64,000 nucleotides of DNA from contig NZ_AUDD01000009.1 of the NCBI RefSeq assembly GCF_000425285.1, positions 61,514 through 125,513 of the forward strand. The letters are read 5' to 3'. This document shows, piece by piece, positions 17,934 through 27,582 of the stretch (within the stretch, counting starts at the first letter, position 1; each line of letters opens with the position of its first letter). Both the position numbers and the translations under genes were made by a program. Origin of the DNA: Acidipropionibacterium jensenii DSM 20535. GTDB lineage: Bacteria; Actinomycetota; Actinomycetes; Propionibacteriales; Propionibacteriaceae. Under the pieces are notes generated by a model. The model did no database searches and had not been told where the DNA came from. It saw only the letters and a program-made list of their open reading frames with translations.

Positions 17934-18364
17934 CGGCGCTCTTCGCGCTGCTTGCACCGCACGCACATGGTGGCCCTGGGGAATGCCTGGAGCCTGGCCT
18001 TGCCGATCGGTCGGCCACAGCTCTCACAGGTGCCGTAGGTGCCCTCGTCCAGCATCTTGAGGGCCAGTCGGGACTGGTCGTAGACCAGCTGGGCGTTGTG
18101 GGCCAGAGTCATCTCCTGGTCGCGCTCGAACTGGGAGGAGCCGACATCGACGGGGTCCTTGCCGGCACCGTCGGAGCCCTCGGTCATCAGGTCGGCGAGA
18201 CTGTCCTGGGCAGCGGCCAGATTGCGCCCCGTCCGCTCGACATCGGCCTGAAGGGACCCGATCACCTCGGCCACCTCCTGCGCGGTCCACGGCTCGTCGC
18301 CGTCCCGAACCGGCAGCGAGGCCGCGATACGTCCATCCCGGACGGCACCATCTTGCTGCGCCAT
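17930..18364 (-). CDS. TraR/DksA-type zinc finger protein
   Basis: 144 residues from the ATG at 18362-18364, preceded by GGAGAG at 9 nt; the frame continues upstream without homology. A helical N-terminal region is followed by a four-Cys zinc finger [17 protein letters not shown]...CVRC, typical of the TraR/DksA family. DksA proteins bind the RNA polymerase secondary channel; actinobacterial versions are less studied. First gene of the traR-lspA-rluD unit, all coupled by 4-nt overlaps, downstream of divIVA as in many actinobacteria. Confidence 0.9.
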   Translation of the reverse strand: MAQQDGAVRDGRIAASLPVRDGDEPWTAQEVAEVIGSLQADVERTGRNLAAAQDSLADLMTEGSDGAGKDPVDVGSSQFERDQEMTLAHNAQLVYDQSRLALKMLDEGTYGTCESCGRPIGKARLQAFPRATMCVRCKQREERR

Positions 18365-18460
18365 GATCACGTCTCTCCATCCTGACTGGGACGGGGCTGC
18401 CCGTCCATGCTGCGACCCGCGAGGCGCGGAACTGTGCGCAGACAATACACCTCGTACGAA

Positions 18461-18504
18461 CAGACGCATCGGCCCCATCCCGGAGGATGGGGCCGATGCG
18501 TCTG
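18461..18504 (-). terminator. Terminator after divIVA
   Basis: Perfect 20-bp stem (18461-18480 with 18485-18504) and a CGGA loop, 22 nt after the divIVA stop codon, at the end of the division cluster. Confidence 0.8.
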
Positions 18505-18525
18505 ACGGTCGGTGACGCCTGCAGA

Positions 18526-19635
18526 TCAGTTCTGCTGGCTGCGACCGGTGATGAGGGCATCCAGCCTCGGGGTGGCCGAGGTGCCGGGGGCGACCCGGTT
18601 CTCCGACCTCACCAGGTCAGCGGTCTCGGTGGGCTCGAAGACGCCCTTCTCGATGCTCTCCGCCTGGCCGCGCAGCTGGTTCACCAGGTTCTGGAGGTAG
18701 CCGGACTCGAAGGTGCGCAGCTGGTCGACCTTGCCGGCCAGCTCGTCGCGCTCCTTCTCCAGCTTGGTGAACAGATCATTGCGGCGCGCCTTGGCGTCCG
18801 TGGTGACCTGCTCGGCGTTCTGCTTGGCCTCGGAGACCATCCGATCGGCGTTGACCCGGGCAGCCGACTCGATCCGCTCGGCACGGGTCTGGGCGTCGAC
18901 GATGTGCTCGTGAGCCTTCTTCTCGGCGTCGGAGGTCTTGCGGTGGGCCTCCTCCTGAGCCTCGTGGACGACCCGCTCGGCATCGGCGATGGCCAGCTCG
19001 ACCATCCGGACGACGGCCGGGGAGGCCTGGGCGCTGGTGGTGACGACGATGTGCTCGGGGCGGACCTGGCCCTCGGTGCTGCCGGACGGCTGGGCAAGAG
19101 GTGCCGGGGCGGGAGCCGCGGCGGCCTGCTGGGCCGCCTGGAGCTTGTTCTGGAGGTCCTGGTTCTCACTGCGCAGGCGGGCCAGCTCGGCATTGGCGGC
19201 AGCCTCGCCGCCGGACTGCTGAGCAGCTCGCTGGAGCTCCTCGAGCTGAGCCTTGAGACCGGCGTTGGCCTGCTCGGCACCCTGGAGCTTCTGCTCGGCA
19301 TCCTGCAGCTTCTGCTGGGTCTCGGCCAGGGAGCGCTTGGCGCTCTCGAGCTCGGCATTGCCGGCGTTCTGCTTCTGGGTCCGCAGCTCCTCAAGCTGTG
19401 CCTTGAGGTGCTCGTTCTCCTCGCCGAGGCGGGGATCGGGCTGGGCGGTGGCACCGTCGGCGGTCTTGAGGGCGTCCATCTGGGCCTTCAGCCGATCGTT
19501 CTCGTCGATGATCGCCGCGAAGGTGGCGTCGACCTTGTCCACGAAGTCGTCGACCTCACCAGCGCGGTACCCTTCGCCTGGGCGTCGCGCCATCGGAAAA
19601 CGAATTCTGCGCACCTCGTCGAGGGTCAGCGTCAT
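18526..19635 (-). CDS. divIVA: DivIVA/Wag31-type polar growth protein
   Basis: 369 residues from the ATG at 19633-19635, with GGAG six bases upstream. The N-terminal DivIVA membrane-binding domain (MTLTLDEVRRIRFPMARRPG and YRAGEVDDFVDKV) leads into a long coiled coil rich in Gln, Ala and Glu (about 45-170), an Ala/Pro linker near 185-205, and a second coiled coil (about 220-330). DivIVA marks curved membrane at poles and septa and directs wall growth in actinobacteria. Last gene of the cluster; 200 nt separate it from yggT, so it may have its own promoter. Confidence 0.95.
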   Translation of the reverse strand: MTLTLDEVRRIRFPMARRPGEGYRAGEVDDFVDKVDATFAAIIDENDRLKAQMDALKTADGATAQPDPRLGEENEHLKAQLEELRTQKQNAGNAELESAKRSLAETQQKLQDAEQKLQGAEQANAGLKAQLEELQRAAQQSGGEAAANAELARLRSENQDLQNKLQAAQQAAAAPAPAPLAQPSGSTEGQVRPEHIVVTTSAQASPAVVRMVELAIADAERVVHEAQEEAHRKTSDAEKKAHEHIVDAQTRAERIESAARVNADRMVSEAKQNAEQVTTDAKARRNDLFTKLEKERDELAGKVDQLRTFESGYLQNLVNQLRGQAESIEKGVFEPTETADLVRSENRVAPGTSATPRLDALITGRSQQN

Positions 19636-19835
19636 TGTGCACTCCAACAGTTCGGATACAGTCTGAGCCAGTGACGGAGCCACCATGAAGTCGGCGGACA
19701 TCGCCACGAGACTGGGTCTACGGTACTCCCCGGCACCGGGCCGCGTCATCAGGAGTCTCACCCGCGACTCGAACCCTCCACCTCGGGTCGGGGTTCCGGC
19801 ACCACTCCGGTCCTGATTCTGCTCCTGGGAATGGC

Positions 19836-20126
19836 TCAGAAGAAGACCAGCACAGTGACCCGCTGCAGGGCGATGAGGACCACGAAGAGCAGCATGAATC
19901 CGAGGCTGAGGGCGACGCCGCCGAGCCGGACCGGAGGAAGAATCCGGTCGAAGAACCGCACCGGCGGATCGGTGACGGTGTAGACCAGCTCGAAGATCAC
20001 CGCCAGCACCCCGTGCGGCTGGAAGCCACGGGCCAACAGCGGGACCCAAGAGATGATCATCCGCACCACCAGCAGGACCATGTAGAACTGAATCGCATAG
20101 AGAACGATGATGCCGGCCAGCGCCAC
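19836..20126 (-). CDS. YggT family membrane protein
   Basis: 96 residues, start GTG at 20124-20126 with AGGAG upstream. Two hydrophobic membrane regions flank the family motif LVYTVTDPPVRFFDRILPP. YggT proteins are found next to sepF and divIVA in Gram-positive division clusters; their exact role is not settled. Confidence 0.92.
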   Translation of the reverse strand: MALAGIIVLYAIQFYMVLLVVRMIISWVPLLARGFQPHGVLAVIFELVYTVTDPPVRFFDRILPPVRLGGVALSLGFMLLFVVLIALQRVTVLVFF

Positions 20127-20155
20127 GGGGAGTACTCCTCAGTTGTCGGGGTTCC

Positions 20156-20692
20156 TCAGGACTGGTTGAAGAATCCCTCGCCGGCGATCCGCGCCTTGTC
20201 CTCAGGGGTGACGTTCACATTGCGTGGGCAGAGCAGGAAGACCTTGCTCGTCACCTTCTCGATAGTGCCACGAAGACCCAGGATCAGGCCGGCGGCGAAG
20301 TCGACCAGCCGCTTGGCGTCGCCGTTCTCCATCTCGGTGAGGTTCATGATCACCGGCACCCCGTCACGGAAGTGCTCCCCGATGATCCGGGCGTCGTTGA
20401 AGGCCCGGGGGTGCACCGTCATGATCCGGTTGATGTCGGCGATGCTCTGCTCCTCCACCGCCCCCTCCGGGGAGTCCTGCCGCTCCAGCGGCTGCGGAGC
20501 GCTGGGACGGCGGGTCTGGGCCGGCGTGGTGCTCTCGTTGCGGCGCTGGGGCATCGGAGTGATGCTGGAGGGTTCATACCCGTCGTCGGAGTACACCTCG
20601 GTGGTGAGGTCCTCGTCCGGCAGATCCTCGTCATAGCGCCGGTCGTCGACAAGCCCGACGTACGAGGCCAATTTCCTGCCGAACCCAGCCAT
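20156..20692 (-). CDS. sepF: Cell division protein SepF
   Basis: 178 residues. N-terminal amphipathic segment ([14 protein letters not shown]) for membrane binding, an acidic/Pro-rich linker to about residue 85, then the SepF core ([52 protein letters not shown]). SepF anchors FtsZ to the membrane and is essential in actinobacteria, which lack FtsA. 28 nt upstream of yggT and 116 nt downstream of pgeF. Confidence 0.96.
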   Translation of the reverse strand: MAGFGRKLASYVGLVDDRRYDEDLPDEDLTTEVYSDDGYEPSSITPMPQRRNESTTPAQTRRPSAPQPLERQDSPEGAVEEQSIADINRIMTVHPRAFNDARIIGEHFRDGVPVIMNLTEMENGDAKRLVDFAAGLILGLRGTIEKVTSKVFLLCPRNVNVTPEDKARIAGEGFFNQS

Positions 20693-20808
20693 CTGGCTCT
20701 CCTCACTCGAGTCTGTCGCCCGCTTGATGTGATGTCCGGACGATTCCGTCCACGGTACCGCCGCCTACGTTGCCACCGCACCAGTCGGCCCCGTCGGGGG
20801 ACACGCTA

Positions 20809-21588
20809 CTAGTTCTTGATCCACACCAGTCCGGCAAGCCTGCCCGATCCGGGATCTCTGCGATGGGAGAACAGCTCCGGGCTCTCCCTGGTGCACGGGT
20901 CCAGGCCGACCGCGGCCACCCCGAGACCCTCCAGCTGGGCCAGCGCCTCCGCGCCCAGATCCAGCGAGGGGGTGCCCCACGAGGTGATGGCCCGGGTGGC
21001 GGGATGGCTCGCCCAGACCTCCTCGGCCATCTGCCGGGGAACCTCGTAGCAGGAGCCGCAGATGTGGGGGCCGATCCAGGCCAGGATCTCGCGGGCCCCC
21101 TGCCTGCGCATCTGCGCCACCACGGCCTCCAGCACCCCGCACAGCAGTCCGTTGCGCCCGGCGTGTGCGGCACCGATCACCCCTGCCTGCGGGTCGGCGA
21201 GCATCACCGGAAGGCAGTCGGCCACCCGGATCGCCAGCGCCAGCCCTCCGACCCGGCTCACCATCGCGTCGGCCGCGGGCATCGGGTCAGCGGCATCGGG
21301 CGCCTCGTCCAGCACCGTCCGGTCGGGGTAGCCATGATGACGACGGACCGTCTCCTGGTCGATGGACAGCACCCGGTTGCCGTGCACCTGATGAACCAGG
21401 GCGATTCCGTCGACCCCCGTCGCGGCGCGCAGCGCGGCCACATTGGCCACCAGGCAGTCCGGCTCGTCGACGTCGACGCGACCGAGGTTCAGCTCGGACA
21501 GGGACCCTTCCGACACCCCGCCCCAGCGATCGGTGAAGGCCACCCCAACGCCGTGGTTGGCGCCGGGGTCGATCCGCATTCTCAGCAT
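20809..21588 (-). CDS. pgeF: Peptidoglycan editing factor PgeF (YfiH/multicopper polyphenol oxidase family)
   Basis: 259 residues. Zinc-site motifs: LVHQVHGNRV, RVADCLPVMLAD, AAHAGRNGLLCG (His) and WIGPHICGSCYEV (Cys), with LFSHRRDPGSGRLAG at the end. The family includes enzymes that remove wrongly added residues from peptidoglycan precursors (YfiH) and purine nucleosidases. Its start is only 8 nt from the ftsZ stop, so the two are co-transcribed. Confidence 0.92.
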   Translation of the reverse strand: MLRMRIDPGANHGVGVAFTDRWGGVSEGSLSELNLGRVDVDEPDCLVANVAALRAATGVDGIALVHQVHGNRVLSIDQETVRRHHGYPDRTVLDEAPDAADPMPAADAMVSRVGGLALAIRVADCLPVMLADPQAGVIGAAHAGRNGLLCGVLEAVVAQMRRQGAREILAWIGPHICGSCYEVPRQMAEEVWASHPATRAITSWGTPSLDLGAEALAQLEGLGVAAVGLDPCTRESPELFSHRRDPGSGRLAGLVWIKN

Positions 21589-21596
21589 CCGCGGAA

Positions 21597-22769
21597 CTAC
21601 TTGAGGAAGTCCGGCACGTCCAGATCGTCGTCCTCGGGGGTCGCCACGACCCGCGGATTGGTCGGCTCGGCGACCGGGGTCTCCTCGGGGGTCACCCTCG
21701 GAGCGACCTTCGGGGCCGGCTTGACCGGGGGGGTCTGGGCCGGACGGGAGGAGTTCTGGCCGGGGGTTCCCGGACGCGCCGCGGCGCGGGTGGTCACCCC
21801 GGGCTGGCGCTTGGGGGGCTGGCCGCCGTCGAAGCCGGCGGCGATCACGGTGACCCGCACCTCGTCGCCCAGGGCGTCGTCGATGACCGTTCCGAAGATG
21901 ATGTTGGCCTCGTCGTGGGCGGACTCCTCGATGAGGTTGGCCGCGCTGGCCACCTCGAACAGGCCCAGGTCGGAGCCGCCGGCGATCGACAGCAGGACGC
22001 CGTGCGCACCGTCGATGGAGACCTCCAGCAGCGGCGAGGAGATCGCCATCTCGGCGGCGGCCCGCGCCCGGTCCTCCCCGGAGGCGTGCCCGATTCCCAT
22101 CAGCGCCGACCCGGCGTTCGACATGATCGACTTGACGTCGGCGAAGTCCAGGTTGATCTGACCGGGGGTGGTGATGAGGTCGGTGATTCCCGAGACGCCC
22201 TGCATCAGCACCTGGTCGGCCTGCTTGAAGGCGTCGATGATGGCGATCTGCTGATCGGTCATCGACAGCAACTTGTCATTGGGGATGACGATGAGGGTGT
22301 CGACCTCCTCGCGCAGCCGGTCGATACCGTCCTCGGCCTGGCTGGTGCGCCGACGCCCCTCGAAACTGAACGGCCGGGTGACCACCCCGATCGTGAGGGC
22401 TCCCAGTGAACGGGCGATCTTGGCGACCACCGGTGCGCCACCGGTTCCCGTGCCACCGCCCTCCCCGGCGGTGACGAAGACCATGTCGGCGCCCTTGAGA
22501 CACTCCTCGATCTCGTCGGAGTGGTCCTCGGCCGCCTGCCTTCCCTTGTCGGGGTCGGCGCCGGCACCGAGGCCGCGGGTGAGATCGCGACCGACATCGA
22601 GCTTGACGTCCGCGTCGCTCATCAGCAGCGCCTGGGCGTCGGTGTTGATGGCGAGGAATTCCACTCCCTTGAGTCCGGCCTCGATCATCCGGTTGACGGC
22701 ATTGCATCCGCCGCCGCCGACCCCCACGACCTTGATCACGGCGAGGTAGTTCTGGGATGGAGTTGCCAC
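21597..22769 (-). CDS. ftsZ: Cell division protein FtsZ
   Basis: 390 residues from the GTG at 22767-22769 (GAGG about 9 nt upstream); the open frame continues about 18 codons further without homology. Tubulin-like GTPase: [16 protein letters not shown] at the start, the GTP signature [14 protein letters not shown], and the T7 loop [11 protein letters not shown]. After a Pro-rich linker the conserved C-terminal peptide [10 protein letters not shown] binds SepF and FtsW. It forms the division ring. Confidence 0.98.
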   Translation of the reverse strand: MATPSQNYLAVIKVVGVGGGGCNAVNRMIEAGLKGVEFLAINTDAQALLMSDADVKLDVGRDLTRGLGAGADPDKGRQAAEDHSDEIEECLKGADMVFVTAGEGGGTGTGGAPVVAKIARSLGALTIGVVTRPFSFEGRRRTSQAEDGIDRLREEVDTLIVIPNDKLLSMTDQQIAIIDAFKQADQVLMQGVSGITDLITTPGQINLDFADVKSIMSNAGSALMGIGHASGEDRARAAAEMAISSPLLEVSIDGAHGVLLSIAGGSDLGLFEVASAANLIEESAHDEANIIFGTVIDDALGDEVRVTVIAAGFDGGQPPKRQPGVTTRAAARPGTPGQNSSRPAQTPPVKPAPKVAPRVTPEETPVAEPTNPRVVATPEDDDLDVPDFLK

Positions 22770-22944
22770 GGGAGTCTGCCTCACTTCGCATTGAACGCTG
22801 GTCGCATCACAGGCTATGAGCACTCACCGGGGGTGTCCACCGGGCCCGCCGCATGGCCCCCGACTCTCAATCCCTACTTGAGAGATCGACACCTGAGGTG
22901 AGTCCGGCACCGGCACGGATCGGCACCAGAGAGGATCGGCACCC

Positions 22945-23664
22945 TCAGCGTGCGGTGGGATGATCCGGCGAGGAGACGTCGTAGGTCCTGGCCGGGGTGC
23001 CGAGCATCGCGGTGGCCACCGTCGACTTCGTCGCCGACTGGTCGGCACTGCCCCAGACCACCCTGCGGTCCTTCGAGAGAACCACCACGATGGCGTCGGG
23101 ACTGGTGGCCTCCAGGTGATCGGTCTGGGACCTCAGGGTCGTGGAGAGGCTGGCGACGGTGGTCGCCAGATCGCCCAGGAGGCGCTTGTCGCCGGGATCG
23201 GCGAGCGCCTGCGGGAGCCCCGGGCGCACCTGACCGGCGACGTGGAAGATCGTTCCGGTCCGGTCGACCCAGTAGTAACGACCGGCGTCGCGCACCTGGT
23301 AGACGGGGGTGCGCTCGGTGACCACGATCCGGATGCCGTCGGGCCATGAGCGGTGCACCCGCACGCCCTCGACCGGCGGGAGCTGAGCGATCCGGGCGGC
23401 GACCGCACCGACGTCTACCCTGGCCAGCGGAGTGCCCTGGGGGACCCGTCCGGCGGCACGCACCTGACCGGCGCTGAGCAGGCCGGTCCCCTCGACGGTG
23501 ACGGTGCGCACCGCCAGCAGACTGGACCAGCGCACCACCCACACCCCGGCCCCCAGCAGCACCACCAGGGCAACCAGGGCCGCCACCAGAATCTGCCTGC
23601 GACGCCGCCGCTGGCGACGCCGCAGGTCGATGGGACGGGTGAGGTCCGAGACCCTCGAGGTCAT
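22945..23664 (-). CDS. ftsQ: Cell division protein FtsQ
   Basis: 239 residues: basic cytoplasmic tail (RRRQRRRRRQ), one membrane helix (about 26-45), a POTRA domain starting VRTVTVEGTGLLSAGQV, and the FtsQ beta domain (IVVTERTPVYQVRDAGRYYWVD). Part of the FtsQLB complex that activates septal wall synthesis. Overlaps the murC stop by 4 nt (ATGA). About 175 nt separate it from ftsZ, so ftsZ likely has extra promoters there. Confidence 0.95.
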   Translation of the reverse strand: MTSRVSDLTRPIDLRRRQRRRRRQILVAALVALVVLLGAGVWVVRWSSLLAVRTVTVEGTGLLSAGQVRAAGRVPQGTPLARVDVGAVAARIAQLPPVEGVRVHRSWPDGIRIVVTERTPVYQVRDAGRYYWVDRTGTIFHVAGQVRPGLPQALADPGDKRLLGDLATTVASLSTTLRSQTDHLEATSPDAIVVVLSKDRRVVWGSADQSATKSTVATAMLGTPARTYDVSSPDHPTAR

Positions 23665-25082
23665 CGCTCGCTGTCGCCGCCGGGCAGCAGGCCCAGCAGG
23701 ATGGGACCGACCAGGGTGACGTCCCCGGCGCCCAGGGTGATCACCAGATCCCCCGGACGCACCTCCTCGGCCAGCGCCGCGGGCAGGTCGCCCTTGTCCG
23801 GGACGTAGCGGGAGGACCCTCCGGCCGCCTCCACGGCGTCCTCCACGAGTCGACCCGAGACCCCGGGGATCGGGTCCTCGCGGGAGGCGTAGATGTCGGT
23901 GACCAGGACCCGGTCGGCCAGCGCCAGGGCCTTGCCGAACTCGGTGGCGAAGTCGCGGGTGCGGGTGTACAGGTGGGGCTGGAAGCAGGCGATGACCCGG
24001 CCGCCGGCGGCGGCCCGACGAGCGGCCCCCAGGGTGGCCCGGATCTCGGTCGGGTGGTGGGCGTAGTCATCGAAGATGCTCACCCCGCCGCGGCGTCCCA
24101 CCAGCTGGAAGCGACGCAGGGTTCCCGTGAAGGAGGCCAGTCCGGCGAGCAGTTCGGCCTGGTCGACCCCGAGCAGACTTCCGACAGCGAAGGCCGCCGC
24201 CGCGTTGGACAGGTTGTAGCGACCGGGAACCTGAAGCTGAAGCCGGCCCGAGGACCGTCCTCCGGTGAGGGTGGCGGCGACGGTGGACCCCTCCAGGTCC
24301 AGGTCGGTCAGCCGGACGTCGGCACCGGCGCCCTCACCGTAGGTCACCACCTGGACGTGGCCGGTCTCCTGGAGCCGTCGGGCCAGTTCGGCGGACCCGG
24401 GGTTGTCGATGTCGACGACGACGTAGTTCACCCGCGGCCCGGAGGCCATCCGCACGAATCCCTCGAAGTAGGCCTGCGGGGTGCCCCAGTTGTCCAGATG
24501 GTCGGCCTCCACATTGGTGACCACCACGATCTGGCTGGGGTACTGCAGGAAGGACCCGTCGGACTCGTCGGCCTCCACCACGAAGGCCTTGCCGCCTCCG
24601 AGATGGGAGCTGGTACCGGTGGAGGCCAGCGGGGAGCCGATGACATAGGAGGGGTCCGCGCCGGCGTGGGACAGCGCCACCGCGATCATCGCGGTGGTGG
24701 TGGTCTTGCCGTGGGTGCCGGCCACCGAGACCCCCTCGTGACCGAGCATCAGCGCGGCCAGCCCGGCGCTGCGGTGCCAGATCCGCAGTCCACGGCGTCG
24801 CGCCTCGACCAGCTCGGGGTTGTCGGCGCGGATCGCCGAGGAGACCACGACGGTCTGCGCGCCGTCCAGATGGCTGGGATCGTGGCCCACCCAGGTGCGC
24901 ACCCCGGCCTCCGCCAGGGAGCGCAGATTGGCCGAGTCCACCTGGTCGGAGCCCGACACCGGTACGCCCAGCTCCTCGTAGATCCGTGCCACTCCGCTCA
25001 TCCCGGCACCCCCGACGGCGATGAAGTGGACCGGCCCGATGGATCGGGGGTCCGCCAGCTCAACGGGTTCACGCAGCGTCAT
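23661..25082 (-). CDS. murC: UDP-N-acetylmuramate--L-alanine ligase
   Basis: 473 residues from the ATG at 25080-25082, overlapping the murG stop by 14 nt. Adds L-Ala to UDP-MurNAc. N-terminal FIAVGGAGMSGVARI nucleotide loop, ATP loop VAGTHGKTTTTAM, FVVEADESDGSFL and VDDYAHHPTEI-type motif (IFDDYAHHPTEI). Ligase of the Mur family in the cytoplasm. Confidence 0.97.
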   Translation of the reverse strand: MTLREPVELADPRSIGPVHFIAVGGAGMSGVARIYEELGVPVSGSDQVDSANLRSLAEAGVRTWVGHDPSHLDGAQTVVVSSAIRADNPELVEARRRGLRIWHRSAGLAALMLGHEGVSVAGTHGKTTTTAMIAVALSHAGADPSYVIGSPLASTGTSSHLGGGKAFVVEADESDGSFLQYPSQIVVVTNVEADHLDNWGTPQAYFEGFVRMASGPRVNYVVVDIDNPGSAELARRLQETGHVQVVTYGEGAGADVRLTDLDLEGSTVAATLTGGRSSGRLQLQVPGRYNLSNAAAAFAVGSLLGVDQAELLAGLASFTGTLRRFQLVGRRGGVSIFDDYAHHPTEIRATLGAARRAAAGGRVIACFQPHLYTRTRDFATEFGKALALADRVLVTDIYASREDPIPGVSGRLVEDAVEAAGGSSRYVPDKGDLPAALAEEVRPGDLVITLGAGDVTLVGPILLGLLPGGDSER

Positions 25083-26223
25083 CGGGGTCCTCCTGGGGAA
25101 CGGGGCGGGCAGTTCGGGAGCGGTCGGCCGCTCCCAGCACGATCTCGGCGAGCTTCTCGGCGGCATCGGCCGGCATCAGGCTCTGACCGGCCGACGACAT
25201 GGCGGCCAGGGTCTGCGGCTGATGGATCCGCGCTGTCTCGGTCAGCAGCCGGGAGGCGTCCAGTGCGGCGTTGTCGACCAGCACGCCGGCGCCGGCCTCC
25301 ACCACCGAGACCGCATTGCGCGCCTGTTCGCCGTTGCCGTGGGGCAGCGGCACGTAGATGGTGGGCAGGCCGACCGCAGCGGTCTCCACGACCGTTCCGG
25401 CCCCCGCCCGGGCGACCATCAGGTCGGCCGCCGCGTAGCCCTGGCTCATGTCGTCCAGATAGGCCACCGGGACCCATCGGGCGCCGGTGTCGGGATCGGT
25501 GACCGTGACCGCCGATCCGATGTTCTTGGGTCCCAGCACGTGGAGGATCTGGACCCCGTCCGCCAGCAGCCGGTCGCGGGCCGCCACCACCGCGTCGTTG
25601 ATGGCCACCGCCCCCTGGGAGCCGCCGCTGACCAGCAGGGTGGGACGGTCCGGGTCCAGGCCGAGTGCGGCCCGGGCGGCCAGCGCGCTGCTGCGTCGTG
25701 CCGCGGCGTCCTGTCGGGCCAGTCCGGTGACCGCGTCGCGCAGCGGCATCCCGATGAACCGGGCGCCGGGCAGCGGGGTGCCGGGGAAGGCGACCGCGAC
25801 CCTGGCGGCGAACCGCGAGGCGACCTTGTTCGCCAGGCCGGGCACGGCGTTCTGCTCATGAATGACGATCGGCACCTTGGCCCGGCGGGCCGCCAGGTAG
25901 CCGGGCATCGAGACGTACCCGCCGAAGCCGACCAGCACATCGGCCTGCCGGGTGCGCAGCACCTCGGCGGCCTGGTGGACGGCCCGGCGCAGGTGGGCGG
26001 GGACCTCGAGCAGTTCGGCGGAGAGTTTGCGGGGCAGCGGGACCGGATCGATCATGTCCAGTTCCAGGCCCGCCTCCGGGATGACCCTGCCCTCCAGCCC
26101 CTTGGGGGTGCCGATGCACGACAGGTGTCCCAGATCGGGGTGGCGCACCAGCGCCTGGGCGGTGGCGATCAACGGCGAGGTGTGCCCTGCGGTACCACCT
26201 CCAGCCAGCACGACATTCACCAT
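25069..26223 (-). CDS. murG: Lipid II synthase MurG (GlcNAc transferase)
   Basis: 384 residues. Transfers GlcNAc from UDP-GlcNAc to lipid I at the inner membrane face. N-terminal Gly loop VVLAGGGTAGHTSPL, acceptor-side GFGGYVSMPGYLAA and IHEQNAVPGLANK, and donor-site LLVSGGSQGAVAIN and ADLMVARAGAGTVVETAAVGLP. 76 nt separate it from ftsW. Confidence 0.97.
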   Translation of the reverse strand: MVNVVLAGGGTAGHTSPLIATAQALVRHPDLGHLSCIGTPKGLEGRVIPEAGLELDMIDPVPLPRKLSAELLEVPAHLRRAVHQAAEVLRTRQADVLVGFGGYVSMPGYLAARRAKVPIVIHEQNAVPGLANKVASRFAARVAVAFPGTPLPGARFIGMPLRDAVTGLARQDAAARRSSALAARAALGLDPDRPTLLVSGGSQGAVAINDAVVAARDRLLADGVQILHVLGPKNIGSAVTVTDPDTGARWVPVAYLDDMSQGYAAADLMVARAGAGTVVETAAVGLPTIYVPLPHGNGEQARNAVSVVEAGAGVLVDNAALDASRLLTETARIHQPQTLAAMSSAGQSLMPADAAEKLAEIVLGAADRSRTARPVPQEDPDDAA

Positions 26224-26299
26224 CTGCGGGTCACCTCTCGTCTCATCGGTCGTCCTCTCATCCTGTCTGTCCCGATCCCGGGAGGTCGTGGCGGCCCCC

Positions 26300-27580
26300 T
26301 CAGCCGCGCCGACCGCCGTCCACCACGGTAGTCACTCGGAGCGGTCCCGAGCGTCGCGACGCGTCGAGATACTTCGCGGCCGCCCGTTCTCCCCGGGCGC
26401 AGGCCAGCAGCAGTCCGGCGGCCACCAGGTTCGAGATGAGCGCCGACCCGCCGATCGAGATGAACGGCAGCGGCACCCCGAAGACCGGGAACAGATTGAG
26501 CGCGACGCCCATGTTCATGACGGCCTGGATGGCCGTCCACGCCGTGATGGTGGCGGCCAGGGCGCGGCTGAACTGCGAACTGGACCGCATCGCCACCCTG
26601 ATCCCCGCCCAGGTGAGCAGGGCGAACAGGACGATCACGGCCATCGTGCCGACCAGACCCATCTCCTCACCCAGAACGGCGAACACGTAGTCGTTCTGGG
26701 CGCCATCGTACAGACCTCCCCACTTCTGCCGGGAGGCTCCGATGCCGACCCCCCACCAGCCTCCGGAGGCCAGCGCGAAGATCGCGCTGAGCGGCTGCTG
26801 GGAGGCGTCCGGGGAGTCCGTGGGACTCAGGAACAGCAGCACCCTGCGCATCCGACTGGGTCGGGTCGCCACCGCCACCGCCACGCTGCCCGCGGCCAGC
26901 ACCATCAACCCCAGTAGATAGCGCAGCCGGATCCCGAAGGCCCACATCTGGGCGAACATCACCGCGCCGATGATCATCACGGTTCCCAGGTCTCCCTGAG
27001 CGATGATGAGGATCACCGGCACCGCGAACATCAGCAGGTAGGGCACCAGGTGGCGCGCTCTGCCGAGGTCCTCGCGACGGGCGGCCAGGTAGCTGGAGCC
27101 GGCGATGACCAGGGCCAGTTTGGCGAACTCCGAGGGCTGCAGGGTGACCGGCCCCAGGGCCAGCCAGTTGCGGTTTCCCTTGCCGGCGTCGCTGCCCAGT
27201 GGGGTGAAGACGAGGATCAGCATGAGTACCGATGCCGCGTAGGCGGCCAGCCCGGCGATCCGGATCCATCGTTCGCGCAGCCTGGAGGCGATCGCCGCGA
27301 CTCCCCCGCCGACCACCAGGAACAGCACCTGTCGTTGGGCGTAGTAGTACGGGCTGAGGTCCTGGGACTGCGCGTAGACCGATGAGGAGGACAGACTCAT
27401 CAGGGCTCCGATGGATGCCAGCAGGATGGTGGCGACCAGGATGACGTAGTAGTCGAGCAGGGCCAGCGACAGCAGCGGCCGGTCGGAGCCGGCCACCTTG
27501 CGGGTGCCGCCGTCCAGGCGCAGCAGGTGGCCCAGCCAGGCGATCAACCGATCGAAAGGGCCGTCGGACTGCGAGGGCAC
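26300..27580 (-). CDS. ftsW: Cell division glycosyltransferase FtsW
   Basis: 426 residues, about ten membrane helices of the SEDS family. Visible: GNRNWLALGPVTLQPSEFAKLAL, AQGDLGTVMI with the catalytic Asp region, and the C-terminal FGVPLPFISIGGSALISN. SEDS protein polymerising septal glycan with the class B PBP encoded by ftsI in this cluster. Only 2 nt from the murD stop. Confidence 0.96.
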   Translation of the reverse strand: MPSQSDGPFDRLIAWLGHLLRLDGGTRKVAGSDRPLLSLALLDYYVILVATILLASIGALMSLSSSSVYAQSQDLSPYYYAQRQVLFLVVGGGVAAIASRLRERWIRIAGLAAYAASVLMLILVFTPLGSDAGKGNRNWLALGPVTLQPSEFAKLALVIAGSSYLAARREDLGRARHLVPYLLMFAVPVILIIAQGDLGTVMIIGAVMFAQMWAFGIRLRYLLGLMVLAAGSVAVAVATRPSRMRRVLLFLSPTDSPDASQQPLSAIFALASGGWWGVGIGASRQKWGGLYDGAQNDYVFAVLGEEMGLVGTMAVIVLFALLTWAGIRVAMRSSSQFSRALAATITAWTAIQAVMNMGVALNLFPVFGVPLPFISIGGSALISNLVAAGLLLACARGERAAAKYLDASRRSGPLRVTTVVDGGRRG

Positions 27581-27582
27581 TC

